From: Ananas comosus
Taxonomy: Eukaryota > Streptophyta > Magnoliopsida > Poales > Bromeliaceae
Reading direction: 5' to 3'
Assembly: GCF_001540865.1 (NCBI RefSeq)
Contig: NC_033623.1
Span: forward strand, 248,001 to 312,000
Length of the DNA stretch: 64,000 nucleotides
In this document: piece by piece, positions 24,901 to 36,834 of the stretch
Layout: every line of letters starts with the position of its first letter
How positions within the stretch are numbered: position 1 is the first letter of the stretch
Notes under the pieces: generated by a model
The model's database searches: none
What the model was told of the DNA's origin: nothing
Seen by the model: the letters and a program-made list of their open reading frames with translations, nothing else
Position numbers and translations under genes: made by a program

Positions 24901-25278
24901 GAGTACGGATGGACAGCTAACATGGAAAGGATCATGAAGGCCCAAGCTTTGAGGGACAGTAGCATGAGCTCTTACATGTCGAGCAAGAAAACTATGGAAA
25001 TCAACCCCGAGAATGGTATCATGGAGGAGTTGAGGAAGCGGGCAGAGGCCGACAAGAATGACAAGTCTGTGAAGGATTTGGTGATGCTCTTATACGAGAC
25101 GGCATTACTGACTTCGGGGTTTAGTTTGGACGACCCAAACACATTCGCTGGGAGGATTCACAGGATGTTGAAATTAGGGTTGAACATTGATGAGGATGGG
25201 GCTGGCGACGAGGATGCCGACATGCCGCCATTGGAGGACGACGGCAACGAGGAGAGCAAGATGGAGGAGGTTGATTGA
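21917..25278 (+). CDS. HSP90: Cytosolic heat shock protein 90 (4 exons, 704 aa)
   Basis: ATP-dependent chaperone of the cytosol and nucleus that matures client kinases, receptors and NLR immune proteins. The exons are 21917-22054, 22175-22316, 22891-23171 and 23725-25278, all GT-AG, giving 704 residues, the usual length. The N-terminal GHKL ATPase shows the catalytic Glu39 and Asn43 ([11 protein letters not shown]), DSGIGM (85-90) and GVGFYSAY (127-134). A charged, Glu/Lys-rich linker follows around residues 205-245, then the middle domain (client and ATP-loop contacts) and the dimerisation domain. The C-terminal MEEVD marks the cytosolic form and binds TPR co-chaperones. There is no ER or organelle targeting signal. 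Start chosen: the first ATG after the leader, matching the family N-terminus. Confidence 0.97.
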
Positions 25279-26129
25279 AATGACAATTATGCTCGTTTGC
25301 AAATACAAGTGTCTTTCTTGTCTCTTCTCTTTCGGTCCATTTGTGTCTCTCTCTCTCTCATCTTGTAGTTGCTGTGTGGGGAGGTTAACATATCTCTTAC
25401 TTTGTATGTAGTGTCTTGGTCGTGTTATATGAGCAACTGCAGCAAAACTGTTAGTCCTGTTACGAAGCGTGCGTAGTGTGTCGTACTTTTGTGTTACTAT
25501 ACTTAGTGTTATAATGGAACAAGAACATTCTGTGTTCTAAGTCAGTATTCTTTTTGTGTTTTTTTCTCCTCCAATTTTAGTTAAAATTTGCTGTTGATTG
25601 CATTTTGAGTCTTTTCACATGGTCTTGGAAGTGTTTAGGCAAGTCATTCAGTTTCATTGCTCTTGGGAGAAAAAGGGAAAAGGTGAAAAAAAAAAAAAAT
25701 GTTTCTCTATTTTTCTAATTGAATAGAAGAAGCTCTTTTATGCTAAGAAATTACATTCTACAAACAACAAATGATATGACCAAATTTATTTAGATTCTAA
25801 AGAGTGAAATTTATTTAATAGGATGATGATACAATTTTAAAATTGTTAGAATTATTGACAATTTATTAACAGTTTCATGTATTTGAGAAACTTATTATCT
25901 CCACCAGGCGTACCTGAAACCACGAACAAACGCGCACTCGCATAGTTAATGGATTATAAATTTTGATTTGTGAGATTTTTTTTATCACGTAGGGCTAGGT
26001 GCATGGTGTAGAGGGCATATTCCTCTACACATACACCCTAAGCAATCCTCATTTTCACAAGCCCATCTCGTTTGTTCGAGCGCCAATTTTTATGCTCCAA
26101 AACAATATGCTTCGTCTCCCTCCATCGCC
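25279..26129. other. 3' flank of HSP90 and intergenic spacer
   Basis: Includes the likely HSP90 3'UTR. No gene or strong repeat seen apart from a short poly(A) run near 25685-25699. Confidence 0.5.
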
Positions 26130-29100
26130 ATGTCGTCGTCCCCAGACCCCACCATCCTCCACTCCGAAACCCTAACCCTACCTCCTCCCCCGTTCATGGC
26201 GGACGACGCCACCTCCACCACCGCCACCATCTCGTGGCCGGAGAAGGAGAAGACGACGGCGACGACGGCGACGGAGGAGAAGAAGAGGGATCGTCTCGCG
26301 GAGCTCCCGGAGCATCTCCTGCTCCGCATCGTCTCCTTCCTCCCCACCCACGTCGCCGTGCGCCTCTCCCTCCTCGCCCGTCGCTTCCGCGGCCTCTGGG
26401 CCTCCTCCCCTTCCCTCTACCTCGATCGCTCCTCCCTCCGCCGCACCCCCCGCTTCGTCCTCCTCGCCGATCGCTTCCTCTCCCTCCGCGACCGCTCTGC
26501 GCCGCTCCGGCGCCTCCGCCTCTGCTCCGACTACTCCGCGCGCCACCTCCTCGACCCCCTCGACCCGATCTCCTGGCTCGTCCGCTCCCGCCCCCTCGGC
26601 CTCCGCCACCTCCACCTCGACCTCCACCACGAAACCCTAATCTATCTCCTCCCATTCATCCTCGACTTCGAAACCCTAGAGTCCCTCTCCCTCTCCACCT
26701 TCTCCAACCCCTATGGCGACAAGGGCATCGTTCTCCCCGACACTATCCGGCTAGATCGCCTAAGAAGGCTCAGCCTTTACCTCCTGCTTGAGCCCCTCTC
26801 CCTCTCGCGGCTCGTCGCCAGCGCCCCGGTGCTTGAGGATCTCAATCTGAGGGACGTGAGGGCGAAGCAGGTGGATCTGAATGCTCCCAATCTTAAAAGG
26901 TTGAATCTTAATTCGCATTGGCTCCTTGAGGTGCGATTGTGGTGTCCTAAGCTCGAGCTCCTGCGATGCAGCCTCTCGGGGCCGTTGGCGAAGTATGAGG
27001 GGTTCATGCCCTCGCTCCGGAGGGCGCGTGTCACATTGTCGGATCTTACGGCCGAGGATGCTGCTGCTGTAGGATGTGTGATTCAGAGTGTTGCCAATGT
27101 GTCTGAGCTTAAAATTCGCGTCTCCGCTTGTTGGGTAATCTTCGGACGCTTACATTATCTTGTGATTTTCATCCCAGAAGTAGTGAGAAATATTCCAAAA
27201 GAAAACATCTGTTCTAGGCATAATCTCGACTGTGTTTAGCAAGTGAGGATAGCTCCTGAATAATGACTTTAGTGCCCAACCATGAAGTGGGGATATCTAA
27301 CGCTACCCACAAAGTTCATTTGGTTCATTGACAATTTCTAGGGGAGCAACGTTTCTATTCTCGAGTCATATCACTATTTAAGAAACAATATCAGTTTTGT
27401 GTTTGGTTTTTCATAATAGGGACAGCTTTTTTAATTGTAGGAGTAACTAAAGTAGGCGATAACTCGATTCTCGAGTTGGATTTAGTAGTTGTTTAGTGTT
27501 TCCTTGGAGGATAGAGTGAGAACAGTGGTATCCTATTTTTCCTTTAATTTTATAGCTCCTTTAGATGCTGATTATTCTTCCCAAGAGTAGGAATTCCACT
27601 CAAGATTTATGGCCCAGAATGTTAGTGAGAAGAGCCACCCATGAATCGTTGTAATCATTCTGTATTTCCGGCTGCTAATAAACGGCTGAATGCATACTTT
27701 TTCCAGCTTCCTGGAGGTTTCGATAGTACTTCTAATGATTGAGCCAAATTTCATGCATGGTTGTTTACTGAAATAAGGAAGTTGATTTATAGGCTAAGAA
27801 TCTGTTGCAGTAATCTTGTGGTTTAGTAGACATTCTTTCCATAATGTCTGTTAGTAGTCTCTTGATTGAGAGATTTGCCTTGGTACAGAACCCTTATTTC
27901 TTATGCAAATTTTAGCTCTGTGAGATGTTATTTGAAAATATTTTGTTTTTGTTTGTTCTCTGGGCATCGGGAGATTAGCTATCTTGATGTGAACTTTAAG
28001 ACAGCGTAAGTCGAAGTCTGCATCTTCCCTGTCCGTTTGATACTAAAATCCTGTAATATATGTTAGTCCAATGTATTATATCTTATTCTCACTTATTTCA
28101 AAATGTTGCGGAGTAGAAGAACAACATAACAAACAAAAGAATTGAAAGATGACTAGCTCTAGATCAATTTGATGAGACTTTGTGAAATATAGCTCTAGAG
28201 CAATAGATGGCTTGCATTTGTATTCTCTTGATTTGCTTTGACAACTTCGTTGTTCTTTAGTTGGTGTTTTGGCCTAACGCCTTGATAAGCTATCATTTGA
28301 TGGTATCATGCGTTTGGCATGATATATTGTTTTTTCTGTCTAAGCTCTGTAATTTTTTTTTTTTCCTTTGGTTGTGTAGATTGTGTAAAGCGAGTTTGGC
28401 TGTCATGCCCTGTGTCTATCCTATAGAGGAAATAGGTACATCAGGTGTAAGCCACCTACTCATAAATTCTTCACAGGGCACACAATAATGTTTAAATTGA
28501 AAATTTCCAACGTCTCAAATAAACAATAGTAGTTTAGCACATCCTGCTTATGTTTACTATTATTATTAATATTATTGTTATTTAAAATTTTCATGTATTT
28601 CTATCTGCATGTTTCATTGGTGAAAGGATGCCTCTAATTGTGTATAATCTTTTGCATGAAAACATTTAGAGACAGTTACTTCCGGTTCGCCTCTTGGTAG
28701 ACGAAGAAAGGAGCCTTCCGACTTTTCCTAATCTGAGAAGTTTGTTTGTCTACACATCCTTTCATGAGATAAATATCAGAGACATGATTACTTTGCTTGA
28801 TCATTCGCCGGTTCTCGATTCTCTCGACTTGTGCCACTCGGTAATGGCACTTAAACTTCAATCCTTCTCTTGTAGAATATTGAGTTTCTACATTATGTGC
28901 CTTGTTGTTTGGCCCCGGCTCTGGAACTGCTGTATTCAAGAAGGTAGAAGTTTGTGATGTTTGGCTGACGGATAGTCCAGAGCCGTTGCTGTTACAAGAA
29001 GCTAAGATGAGCTTTTGGAGCCCAAAGAGCAGAAACTCCGGTACGAAGTTTCTGCTTCTGCTGGGAGAAAGCTGTGAAGGACAATTTTCAAGAAAAAGCT

Positions 29101-29358
29101 ATCGGTGCTCTTTTGAGACAGCAGTTTTGCAGAAGCGCTCCGTGTAGGCCGCAATGCTTTCAAACTAATTTTTACTCTCTTGTCTTTCAGTCTCCGTATA
29201 TCAATGATAAGAAGAAGAAGGCAAAAGACTGGCAATCGAAGCTGCCTCGAAATTCTTCTGGCAATTATCAAACTGCATGCTTCACCGATCTTCGAGTAAA
29301 GAAGAGGAGGACTGAGGCTGTGAAGCTGCTGTCGAAGAGATTGAAGATAAAAGAGTAA
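26130..29358 (+). CDS. F-box/LRR-repeat protein (F-box/FBD/LRR-like), 3 exons, 447 aa
   Basis: Probably a substrate receptor of an SCF ubiquitin ligase; the substrate is unknown. The exons are 26130-27134, 28670-28840 and 29191-29358, all phase 0 with GT-AG borders. The F-box spans about residues 54-98 (LAELPEHLLLRIVSFLP, then RLSLLARRFRGLW). Leucine-rich repeats follow through exon 1 (LRRLSLYL, LEDLNLRDV, LKRLNLNSH) and exon 2 (FPNLRSLFVYT, LDSLDLCHS). The C-terminus (QTACFTDLRVKKRRTEAVKLL) is short, basic and without a clear FBD domain. Exon 1 is extremely GC-rich at its 5' end, which creates long meaningless antisense frames. Met23 (26196) is an alternative start. Intron 2 carries a MITE-like insert. 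Confidence 0.85.
28900..29180. mobile_element. MITE-like sequence in intron 2 of the F-box gene
   Basis: It shares ATGAGCTTTTGG, GCCC and GAAGTTTCTGCTTCT phrases with the insert in NERD1 intron 12, plus their inverted forms (AGAAAGCTGTG, AAAAAGCTATC). The ends are weakly defined, with no certain target duplication. Confidence 0.4.
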
Positions 29359-30349
29359 CCGTAAATCCGTAAATGCTATAATAACAGAGAGCTTTTGTGA
29401 ATCCGCTCAACCTCTTTTTGTGATGTTTTCGAGTTTCTTGCGACTCGTTTTGCTGCATATTATCTAATTTATCTCTACATTAGTGTTTTTTCTTGAGTAT
29501 CTTTTTGATTGCTCAATGAGCCAAAGGACTTTCGGAACTCATTAATCGGATTATTGGTTTTGTGTGCCTCTAGCCTGTTTGGATTCTTCGATATAGCAGC
29601 AAGTACACCACTTCATGAGATCTTTTTGTGTTGTAAATGTTTCAGGTTGTGCAGTAGATTGGGCGCGACCACAAAAGAGCACAATTTTCTGGGTAAGGTT
29701 TCTTGTACTCTAATCTATCTAATGAGGTTCCTTTCTCAGGCTATTATTCAGCACCTAGCTTTTGTCTCTTATTATTTGTAGTATAATACTAGTAATTTCT
29801 TTTTTCTAGGCTTGGATTGGAATTGAACATTGAGCATGCAAAAATCATGACTCTGGTAGAAATTTCACCTCTCTCTCCTTGTTTTTTGCTTCTTCTTTTG
29901 TTTGTCCCTACAGTAGAATATGACTCCATCAATTGCAGCAATACTGTCATATTTCTTAGTTGTTATTAGCACTTCAACCATTCCAATAACATCATTGCCA
30001 TATGAGTGATACACTATTGGATTAGTTGGTTAAGTTAATTAGATTAGATTGTTGAATTTGATTGCAGCAATTTAAAAAATTTGGGCTAAAAAATTCGTAA
30101 TAATAAATAAAATTAGAGTACTAAAAATTGAGGACAGACAGAACACCTTGTACAATTTAGCCAGCAATAAAAATAAATAAAACACATTACTGCAGTGGAT
30201 GATGATAAGCAAGGAAGCATCTGTCGTTCCCATTACCAACATAATAATAATAATAGTAAATAGTAAATAGTAAATAGTAAATAAACAAACACGTAATGAT
30301 GAGTCCATTCGAGCGTGGTGCGGAGGAGGGGTGATGGGGGGGAAGGGGG
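29359..30349. other. Intergenic region between convergent genes
   Basis: It lies between the 3' ends of the F-box gene and the MEE60-like gene and probably contains both 3'UTRs. A TAGTAAATAGTAAA short repeat is seen at about 30253-30285. No gene detected. Confidence 0.5.
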
Positions 30350-30916
30350 CTAGTGGGTGAAGGCGTAGAAGACGGTGGAGACGTAGACGGCGAGGGCGAC
30401 GGAGACGAGGGCGATGAGGGCGGCGGCGGAGCGGACGGCGGGGGGGGCGCCGCAGGAGAGGAGGCCGAGGCGGATCTGGATGACGTCGACCATGGAGAGG
30501 AGGAGGAAGACGCAGCCGAGGACGGAGCCGCCGGCGGAGGCGAGCATCCCGAGGCGGAGCAGGCGGGCGTCGATGCGCGCGCGGAAGGCGTCGTGGGGGT
30601 CGTTGGCGTTGATGAGGTTCAGCGCCAGCTTCAGCCCCTGCGCCACCAGGCTCGAGAACAGGAAGAAGCTGAACGACACCACCTCGAACGCCAGCAGGTT
30701 CCGCGCCACGTCCGCACCCGCGCTGCACCCTCCCCCTTGCCCTGGGCTCGGCGGCCCCGTCAGGGACAGCCCCACGAACACCGCCACCGTGAACAGCGAG
30801 TTCACGTTCACCACCCCGTCCAGCGCCGTCACGTGGATGCTCGTCGTCGTCGTCGTCGTCGCCATGGACCCGGAGTGCTCGGGGGGCTTGGGGGAGCTGT
30901 GGTCCTCGTCCTCCAT
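30350..30916 (-). CDS. MEE60-like four-span membrane protein (188 aa, intronless)
   Basis: Resembles Arabidopsis MEE60 (maternal effect embryo arrest 60) and related plant-specific membrane proteins; the molecular role is unknown. The family-like core begins TSIHVTALDGVVNVNSLFTVA. Four hydrophobic spans are seen at about residues 36-55, 74-98, 122-144 and 161-184, with the conserved stretch FEVVSFSFFLFSSLVAQGLK in the second. Met18 (MATTTTTT) is an alternative start and is closer to the family N-terminus. The single-exon structure and high GC content create a long shadow frame on the other strand. The family match is from memory of the core motifs. Confidence 0.8.
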   Translation of the reverse strand: MEDEDHSSPKPPEHSGSMATTTTTTSIHVTALDGVVNVNSLFTVAVFVGLSLTGPPSPGQGGGCSAGADVARNLLAFEVVSFSFFLFSSLVAQGLKLALNLINANDPHDAFRARIDARLLRLGMLASAGGSVLGCVFLLLSMVDVIQIRLGLLSCGAPPAVRSAAALIALVSVALAVYVSTVFYAFTH

Positions 30917-30940
30917 GCGTGTACTAGTAGTAGTGCATGA

Positions 30941-30984
30941 TCTCTCGATCGATCGATCGAGAGAGATTTGGGGAAAGTGATGGA

Positions 30985-31018
<34 letters not shown>
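30941..31018. repeat. (GATC)n and (GA)n microsatellites in the MEE60-like leader/promoter
   Basis: A GATCGATCGATC run (about 30944-30962) is followed by a (GA)n run at 30989-31018. Read on the gene strand this is a (CT)n leader element, common in plant promoters. Confidence 0.8.
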
Positions 31019-31021
<3 letters not shown>

Positions 31022-31094
31022 TGGAGAGATTTGGGGGAGGAGACGCGTGACGAAGGGGGGAGAAATTAATTAATTATTAATTAGGGTCGTACAG

Positions 31095-31495
31095 CTCTCC
31101 GTAAATATAGTAAATTACAGATATATATTTCTTTAAAGTTGAACTTTTATAAATTATTTTTGTAAAAATTTTAATATTTTTAGATATGTCCATGTCCTTA
31201 GAATTCATTAGAAAAATTTAGTTAACCATAGGTTAAATATTTTATTTGAATTAATTTTTAATATTTTTATCCCTCTTGTGTTATACTGTTATAATTTTTA
31301 GAGGGACATATTTGTGATGGTAAAATTGAAAAAATAAGCAGTTTTCTAACAGTTCTCTAATGGTAACAAATTAGAAAGATATAACTGAAAATATTAGGAT
31401 TTTTGTAAAAATAATTTATAAATATTGAATTTTATAGAAATATATCTGTAAGTCATTATGTTTGCAAGAATTTGTATGCAATTAACCCTATTAAG
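31095..31495. mobile_element. Inverted-repeat MITE, family B, copy 1
   Basis: Roughly 400 bp with related arms: left GTAAATTACAGATATATATTTC...AGTTGAACTTTTATA, and the complementary right arm ending near GAATTTGTATGCAATTAA. A diverged copy of the same order of phrases lies at 36885-37300 (TTAGGATTTTTGTA, GAGGGACATATTTGTGATGG/CATCACAAATATATTCCTCC). No coding capacity. Copy limits are approximate. Confidence 0.6.
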
Positions 31496-32350
31496 TAAAA
31501 AAAAAAGAAAAAAAAAAAAGAATGGGATTGGAGAGGGTAAAAGTGGGAAGGGGTGATGATATGATAGGCTAAGAGCTTGCTTGAGCTTGATGGATAAAAA
31601 AAAATAGAGTTAAGACCAGCCCCCAACTATTAAGGAAATTAGAAACTCATCCTTTTGAGTAGCTTAGCTTTCCATTTAGGAAATTTGGAAGGTCCCTGTG
31701 GGGCCGTTTCAAAATTCACTATAGTTGAGGGGGTCTCCCTCTCTACATTTTTTTTGTCTTAGGAATCAAATTAAATCATGTGAATTTGGGACGCGTCGTA
31801 GTTTAGGTGAGAAAGTCACGGATAGATGTGGACGCGGGCGGTGGGTTAGGGATGACCTCTTTAGTAGGAAATTAATTAAATTAATTTATACTTTATTTTA
31901 CGTAGTAACCCATAATAATAATAATAATAATAATAATAATAGCTTATATAAGGTGAGAACGACATGAAAGACAAAACAAATATAATTTCTTATCGGGTAA
32001 GGCTCCGTTTGGGATAGTATGGAAATTGTATCATACACAATTTAAAAAAATGTATAAAATAATAATTAATTTATTTTTATAAAACAAGATTATATTGTCG
32101 GTACCTAAGATATATGTTTTATGGTCATACAAAAAAAAAACAAAAAAAAAACGGAGAAGTAAAATTCTGAATATTTTTATTCCAATTTCGTTTTATTTTA
32201 TAGTGTTGGGTGTAACTTGTCACAGAACAGTTGGATCATGTAGTTGGGAACAAATTGTATGCGAACAACTTTGCGTTATAAAATATAATTGAAAAAAAAT
32301 TAAATCGCGTCAATCGAAAACATTCATGTTAGGGGTCTATTTCAAAATTG
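31496..32350. other. Intergenic region
   Basis: AT-rich, with poly(A) stretches and an (AAT)n run at about 31912-31941. An AGGCTCCGTTTGGGAT phrase near 31999 resembles a MITE end, but I could not find its partner. No gene seen. Confidence 0.45.
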
Positions 32351-32360
32351 GCTATAGCTA

Positions 32361-32519
32361 TCGATTGTCCCTAACGCAAGTGGCTACGGATTTAGTGGTT
32401 GGCATCCGAGATTCTAAGTTCAAAACCTAGTTGATTCATATTTTTAGCTAAATTTATTTCTAAATGAAATAAACAAAGCGAGTAGTATATTACTTATCTC
32501 TCAAAAAAAAAAAAAAAAA
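32361..32519 (+). mobile_element. tRNA-derived SINE, copy 2
   Basis: Same head (GTCCCTAACGCAAGTGGC), B-box-like AGTTCAAAACC (32417-32427), body TTTTTAGCTAAATTTATTTC and poly(A) tail (32503-32519) as the copy at 20997. A short flanking repeat CTATAGCT at 32352-32359 and 32522-32529 may be the remains of the target duplication. It lies upstream of the aspartic protease gene. Confidence 0.8.
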
Positions 32520-32959
32520 GTCTATAGCTGTAGGTCTTGCTAATTTTTTTCCCCACTATTGGTAATAAATGTGCGAAATTTGTTGGTGCACATAGATTGG
32601 CATCAGAAGAAAGAAAATAGAAGATCATAGGATCACTTATGTGGCAGATGAATTTTTCAAGTGTGTATGTGTTTATATTATACATATATATATGGGACAT
32701 GACTTTTAAAATTTCAAGCATGCAGTATCCAATATTTGAGTAGCCCAGAATCTTGTAAAATTATATTCAGGACCACTGATTGGTTACCTATCCACCACAT
32801 TGCTTTAATCCAAAGAGAGAATCCTTTTGCTCTTTACAAAAGCTAGTTTACTTATTATACATCCCCCAGGGTCTTCACTCACCATTTCTCACTTCCTAAG
32901 TTCTTTCAAACTCTCCAACCATAAAAACTCTCTCTCTCTCTCTCTCTCTCATCAACACT

Positions 32960-34765
32960 ATGGCTCAAATGATCCATGGCTTCATCACCCTTTTTGCCTT
33001 ATCCCTTCTAGTAGTAGCCCTCACAATGAGCCCTACCTTTGCTGAACAACCCGGCAAAAGCGAAGGCGAAGGCGAGGGCGAGGGCGAGGGCCTCACTCTT
33101 GAGCTCATTCACAGATACTCCATTCGCTCCCCGTTGTACTCTCCCAACCTCACAACGGTCGAAATGATCAAACAGCTCGTCGAGATTTCCGACCGCCGAT
33201 ACTTTGAGATCGCAATGTCGCTGGCCCACGGGTCTCGCCTGATGGGGGTGCGGCCGATCGTGGCACACGATAAGTGGCTGTACATGGTGAAGCTCGGCAT
33301 TGGGAATCCGCCGACCTTCACGCGCTTGCACCTTGACACGGGAAGCAACATAATGTGGACACAGTGCGCACCATGTCGGAGTTACTTCCCGCAGCTCCCG
33401 CCATTGTACTGGCCGGCCAAGTCGAGAACGTACCGCACACTACCCTGCGACCACCGCCTTTGTGCCGGGTACCCGTGCATCAACAACAAGTGCCACTACG
33501 AGATGAAGTACGCTGCCCTACTAAGATTCTCCTTGATCTCTCCGTAAACTTATATCTGAGCGGTTATTTACTGTGTGGTAATGTTTGTTTGGTTTGGTTT
33601 GGTTTTCGAAGCTGCTCTTCTGTTCCAAAAGCTGAAGCATTAGACGAACAAAGAGACCACGGTGATAAGAAGTCAAAATTATTTTTCTAGTCTTTGAAAA
33701 CAATACCAGTTATCCGGCGCAAAAAAGCTCATTTTATGTTGTTGACATAGAAGAACAATTGCTTCTCAAAATGAGAAAAACTTGTACAATAAGATAGGCC
33801 GAATGGGCACCCACTACTGGTCTAGTCTATTTTTTCAAATTAAAGTTTCTACTTTTGACTTTAATATAAAGTTATTTAGTAAGCTATTTGTGAAGAAATG
33901 ATAGATAAGAGTGTGCGTCATCTGATTCGTTCTTGTCAGGTTCTTTGACGGCACCTACACCAAAGGGATTATAGCGGCCGAGCGTTTCACGTTCGCGTCC
34001 AACCTCGGCGGCCGCTCCGAGGCTGTCGACGGCGTGGGCTTCGGTTGCTCCAAAGAGAGCAGCTCAGACATGTACCCTAGAACCCAGGCAGTCAGCGGGA
34101 TTCTCGGCTTGGGTTCCGACGTACGGTCCTTCCTGATGCAGCTCGGAGACCGAGCGAAGGGCCGCTTCTCGTATTGCTTGGTCCCCCTAGAACACACCGG
34201 CCAGAGCTATCTTCGATTCGGTACTGACGTCGAGCGAATAAAACATGCGCAAACCACGCCCATCCTACCGAAGCACGAGCTCGAAGTGTATTCTCTTGAG
34301 CTGAAGGATCTCAGCGTCGACGGTCGTTTGCTTCGTTTGCCGCCAGATACTTTCAAGGTAAACCGCAATGGCACCGGCGGTTGCATCATAGACTCGGGTT
34401 TATCGGTCACTTTCATGATCGGAGAGGCGTTCGATGCTTTGGTTCATTCTTTGGAGGAGTATTTTCAAAACTATGATCTTCGAAAGATCGAGGATCCGAG
34501 GGACACGGGCTTGGAACTGTGCTACAAGAAGCCGAGGGGCTTCTCGTCTTACCCGACGGTCGGGTTTCACCTCCGAGGGGCCGTTTTTCGGCCGAAGGCC
34601 AAGAGTGTCTTCTTGATCGACGAGGCGCTGGGCACGTTCTGCTTGTTTGTGAGGAAAGGGGAGTTTACGCTCCTCGCGGCCGTTCTGCAGCAGAACTTTC
34701 GGATGGTGTTCGATGTTCGAAAGCGCAAGCTAACTTTCGCCGAAGAGAATTGTGCGCGAGATTGA
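32960..34765 (+). CDS. Nepenthesin-type aspartic protease (A1 family), 2 exons, 457 aa
   Basis: A secreted pepsin-like protease of the plant CDR1/nepenthesin group. Exons are 32960-33507 and 33940-34765, and the intron splits a Lys codon (phase 2). An N-terminal signal peptide (about residues 1-28) is followed by an unusual Gly-Glu repeat (about residues 35-44, encoded by a GGCGAG hexamer run at 33064-33090) and a prosegment. The first catalytic motif is LDTGSN (Asp126), followed by a Cys-rich nepenthesin-type insert (CAPC...CDHRLC...CINNKC). The second is IIDSG (Asp334), continuing LSVTFM where most relatives have Thr after DSG. The catalytic Asps are intact, so activity is plausible. Intron 1 carries MITE-like sequence. 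Confidence 0.9.
33570..33720. mobile_element. Possible MITE remnant in the aspartic protease intron
   Basis: GTTTGTTTGGTTTGG resembles the left end of the insert in NERD1 intron 12. It is followed by TTCGAAGCTGCTCTTCTGTTCC and AAAAGCTGAAGC, like the interior of that insert. Truncated and diverged; weak support. Confidence 0.35.
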
Positions 34766-36292
34766 GAGAGTGAACGGTTGCAAAACTTTATAATGAGCTC
34801 TAATAAAAGGTAAATGATGTTTCATTCTAATGTGAAGTTTGGAATGAAAACATGTTCATTCAACATCACATTAACTAAGAAGCTTTTTAGACGCGGAAAT
34901 TAGGCTTGAACATCCTTAATGAGCCCCACAAGTGAAAAAGAACATCTTCAATTATTATCTGATCCATTAATAGAGACTTATTTAAAGTGAAATCTATAGT
35001 TTAAATGGAGCTTTTACAAAGTAGTTTGTTAATGCACCTCTCTCTCTAGATATATATATACGAGAATTGTGGTACTAATTGCTTTTAAAATTCTTACACC
35101 GCGTAAATTATTGCAAATATCTTGTTTAAAATCCAAAAGTATCCTATAAGAATGCTTATTGAGTGTCCTTTACATTAGTTTCCACCCTAAACTATTTCCA
35201 ATAGCCTATCACCTAGCACTGCTCCAATGAGTGATCTTAATTGTGTTTTATATGATCTTTTAAGGAGCCAAAATTAAATTTTTTGTTTTAAATTATATAA
35301 GAAAATTTTTATATCGAATAAATTATTCTTGAATAAGTTATTTTAACATCCAAACAGGATGATATGGTTAGGCATCAATTTCATTTGATTTCTCAGAAGC
35401 AAGCAACAAAGTAAAGGGCCTCTTTTCCTCGGCTTTCATTTAATTTGATTTCAGTTATTTTAGCCAGCTAAATTAGAAAATTTCTTCAAATTAACCATTT
35501 TATCAGCTCACTGATAGTTAATTCTAAATTTGGATTTTAAATTGAAAATTTTAGATAATTTTTGATGGCATGAGTTTTTTAAATTAATTTATTTATAAAT
35601 TTGATTGGTTTCTAAGTATATTACCTTTTATATGTGTTTCACAATATACAATTTTTGTTTTTTTGTGCACACCCAAAATTTAAAATTTTGTCTTGATTCA
35701 TATGTAGATCCCTGAATCAAACTCACAATTTAAATTTAATTTTGAATTTATTATTAAATTTAAATAATTGTTGATATGGTGAGCCTACTATTAAACCACC
35801 CTATTTGCACCCGGTGCACGCGGTACGCTCACCGCTGTGTAATCGTGACCTCGAATTTTTTTCCCCACCAATCCACAACAAAATTTATTTTGGGGCGAAT
35901 CGGCCCATGTTGTCAAGGCGGTGAGCTCACCGGGAGTGACCAGATCCACACTAGCCCGGTCCGGCTCGGCTCGGCCGGCCCGGCCCGGACCGGAACGGCT
36001 AAAAGTTCGGGCCGAGCCCGTGCTGGCCTAGTGTGTTTTTTTAGGTTTTAAATATTTTTTTTCCTTTAAAAAACTAAAAAAAGATTATAAGCAGATTTTT
36101 TTAACTATAAAAAAAAAGGCTATTATGGTTTAAAATAATTAAAAATTAAATAAAAGGTTAGAAAAGTTATAAATATTTCAAAAATTATTTAGAAGGAATA
36201 TAAAAAAATTAAATTGAAAATTTATCTGATTAAAATTAAAAAAAAATTTAAAAATATTTGGATAGTTTTAAAATAAAAACTATATATATATA
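34766..36292. other. Intergenic region downstream of the aspartic protease
   Basis: AT-rich sequence with no further gene recognised. A GC-rich palindrome stands out at 35947-36035 (entered separately). Confidence 0.5.
35947..36035. repeat. GC-rich palindrome, about 89 bp
   Basis: The ends CACACTAG and CTAGTGTG are exact complements. Between them, CCGG/GGCTCGGC-type phrases are mirrored by GGCCGAGCC-type phrases. It is an isolated GC-rich island in AT-rich DNA and resembles a very short MITE. Confidence 0.65.
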
Positions 36293-36834
36293 GAGTAGGG
36301 CTACTATACTCTTATGAGCATTGGGCCCTTCATACTCATAAGTTGTTTTCGATGATGGGGCTCTCGAATCGACAATCCATTACGTTAAATATGATCTAGA
36401 GTATTTGAAACTTCTAAAAAATAAATTTCGTAATTTTTGGAAATCATAATAAAGTCCATCAAACGGGCATAAAATGAACGGTCAAAATCGAACGACGTCC
36501 TAAAAATAGATGATCGGATGCTTCAATTTAAGATCGGAGTTATTGATCATTATCTAGATAGTGAATAGAATTTTCTATCAAAAATTCAACCTATTCCAAT
36601 TCTTTTATATGGTTAAACTAGCAAGTATTCTATACCGGCCGTTAAAAATTGTCAATTTTGTGAGCTTTTGATCGTAAGGTAAATGATATCGAAAAATTAT
36701 GAAATTTGATTTCTAGAAGTTTTAAATGCTCTAGATAATGTTTAACTGTATGGATCGTCGATTCGGAAGCTCTATCATCGAAAACAACTTATGAGTACGA
36801 GAGCGATCTTACTCATAAGAGTATAGTAGCCGGA

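Noticed and set aside
26178..26655. Long antisense and alternative frames across the F-box exon 1
   Set aside because: They are Gly/Arg or Pro-rich shadows caused by high GC content; the F-box/LRR frame is the one with family motifs and clean splicing.
30353..30940. 195-codon plus-strand frame opposite the MEE60-like gene
   Set aside because: Shadow of a GC-rich gene, low-complexity composition, no family resemblance.
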